Positions 63,875-64,000 of a DNA stretch of 64,000 bases are shown one piece after another. The stretch spans positions 588,001 through 652,000 of the forward strand of contig OU015666.1 in assembly GCA_907165275.2 (NCBI GenBank). The letters run 5' to 3'. This stretch comes from Zygaena filipendulae. Lineage: Eukaryota; Arthropoda; Insecta; Lepidoptera; Zygaenidae. Positions within the stretch are counted from its first letter, which is position 1; each line of letters begins with the position of its first letter. Made by a program: the position numbers and the translations under genes. The notes below the pieces were generated by a model. It was given only the letters and a program-made list of their open reading frames with translations, was not told the origin of the DNA and made no database searches.

Positions 63875-64000
63875 GGAAGCCATGTAAAAAGACACTCGTA
63901 CTTCTAATTTGGTTTGTTAAATCAGTTTTAAACCATAAAATCTAAGTAAAATAATAATTAAACTATTATGGGGAAGTTGTAGCAATATTCTGCTAGATTT

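Overview
The window looks like a stretch of lepidopteran (moth or butterfly) nuclear genome. It is AT-rich and contains very few genes. It is packed with short non-autonomous transposons: Helitrons ending in a GC-rich hairpin plus CTAG, miniature inverted-repeat elements (MITEs), tRNA-derived SINEs, and truncated tails of non-LTR retrotransposons. The only clear host genes are three intact glutathione S-transferases of the insect delta/epsilon group, best read as epsilon. They lie in tandem on the minus strand at 22284-22967, 24130-24783 and 25310-25990. No bacterial-type organisation, CRISPR array, functional tRNA or rRNA gene was seen.

Layout. 1-660 is the 3' end of an LTR retroelement: an Env-like carboxyl terminus followed by a probable LTR. 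661-22100 is repeat-dominated. It includes two copies of a 235-241 bp MITE, a palindromic MITE, Helitrons on both strands, a SINE pair, and a stack of elements nested in one Helitron (19264-20687). 22189-26060 is the GST cluster, which is conspicuously poor in transposons. 26200-64000 is again mobile-element debris: more Helitrons, two further copies of the 4-bp-TSD MITE, the 3' ends of a CR1/Jockey-like and several RTE-like retrotransposons, and several unassigned inverted-repeat elements. A GC-rich segment near 36.76-36.92 kb ends in a near-perfect 5' splice site and may be a non-coding first exon of a gene on the plus strand. A possible coding exon on the minus strand at 7.96-8.25 kb is weaker.

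How the parts work together. Each GST encodes the whole enzyme in one uninterrupted reading frame, with a Ser active site, a glutathione-binding His-Thr-(Val/Ile)-Pro and Asp-Ser-His motif, and the Thr-Ile-Ala-Asp motif of the C-terminal domain. Each has its own poly(A) signal and a CAGT initiator-like site about 30 bp before its ATG, so they are probably three separate transcription units made by tandem duplication. Their likely role is cytosolic conjugation of glutathione to plant toxins, insecticides or lipid peroxidation products.

The repeats give a relative history. For example, a MITE inserted into a Helitron at 31281, a SINE into a Helitron near 39534, a non-LTR tail into an older repeat at 16515, and a PIF/Harbinger-like element with a TAA duplication into a Helitron at 19692. 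No new multi-gene system could be supported. The most novel-looking items are the MITE family with ANNT 4-bp target duplications and the modular Helitrons that combine at least seven different 5' modules with one 3' module.
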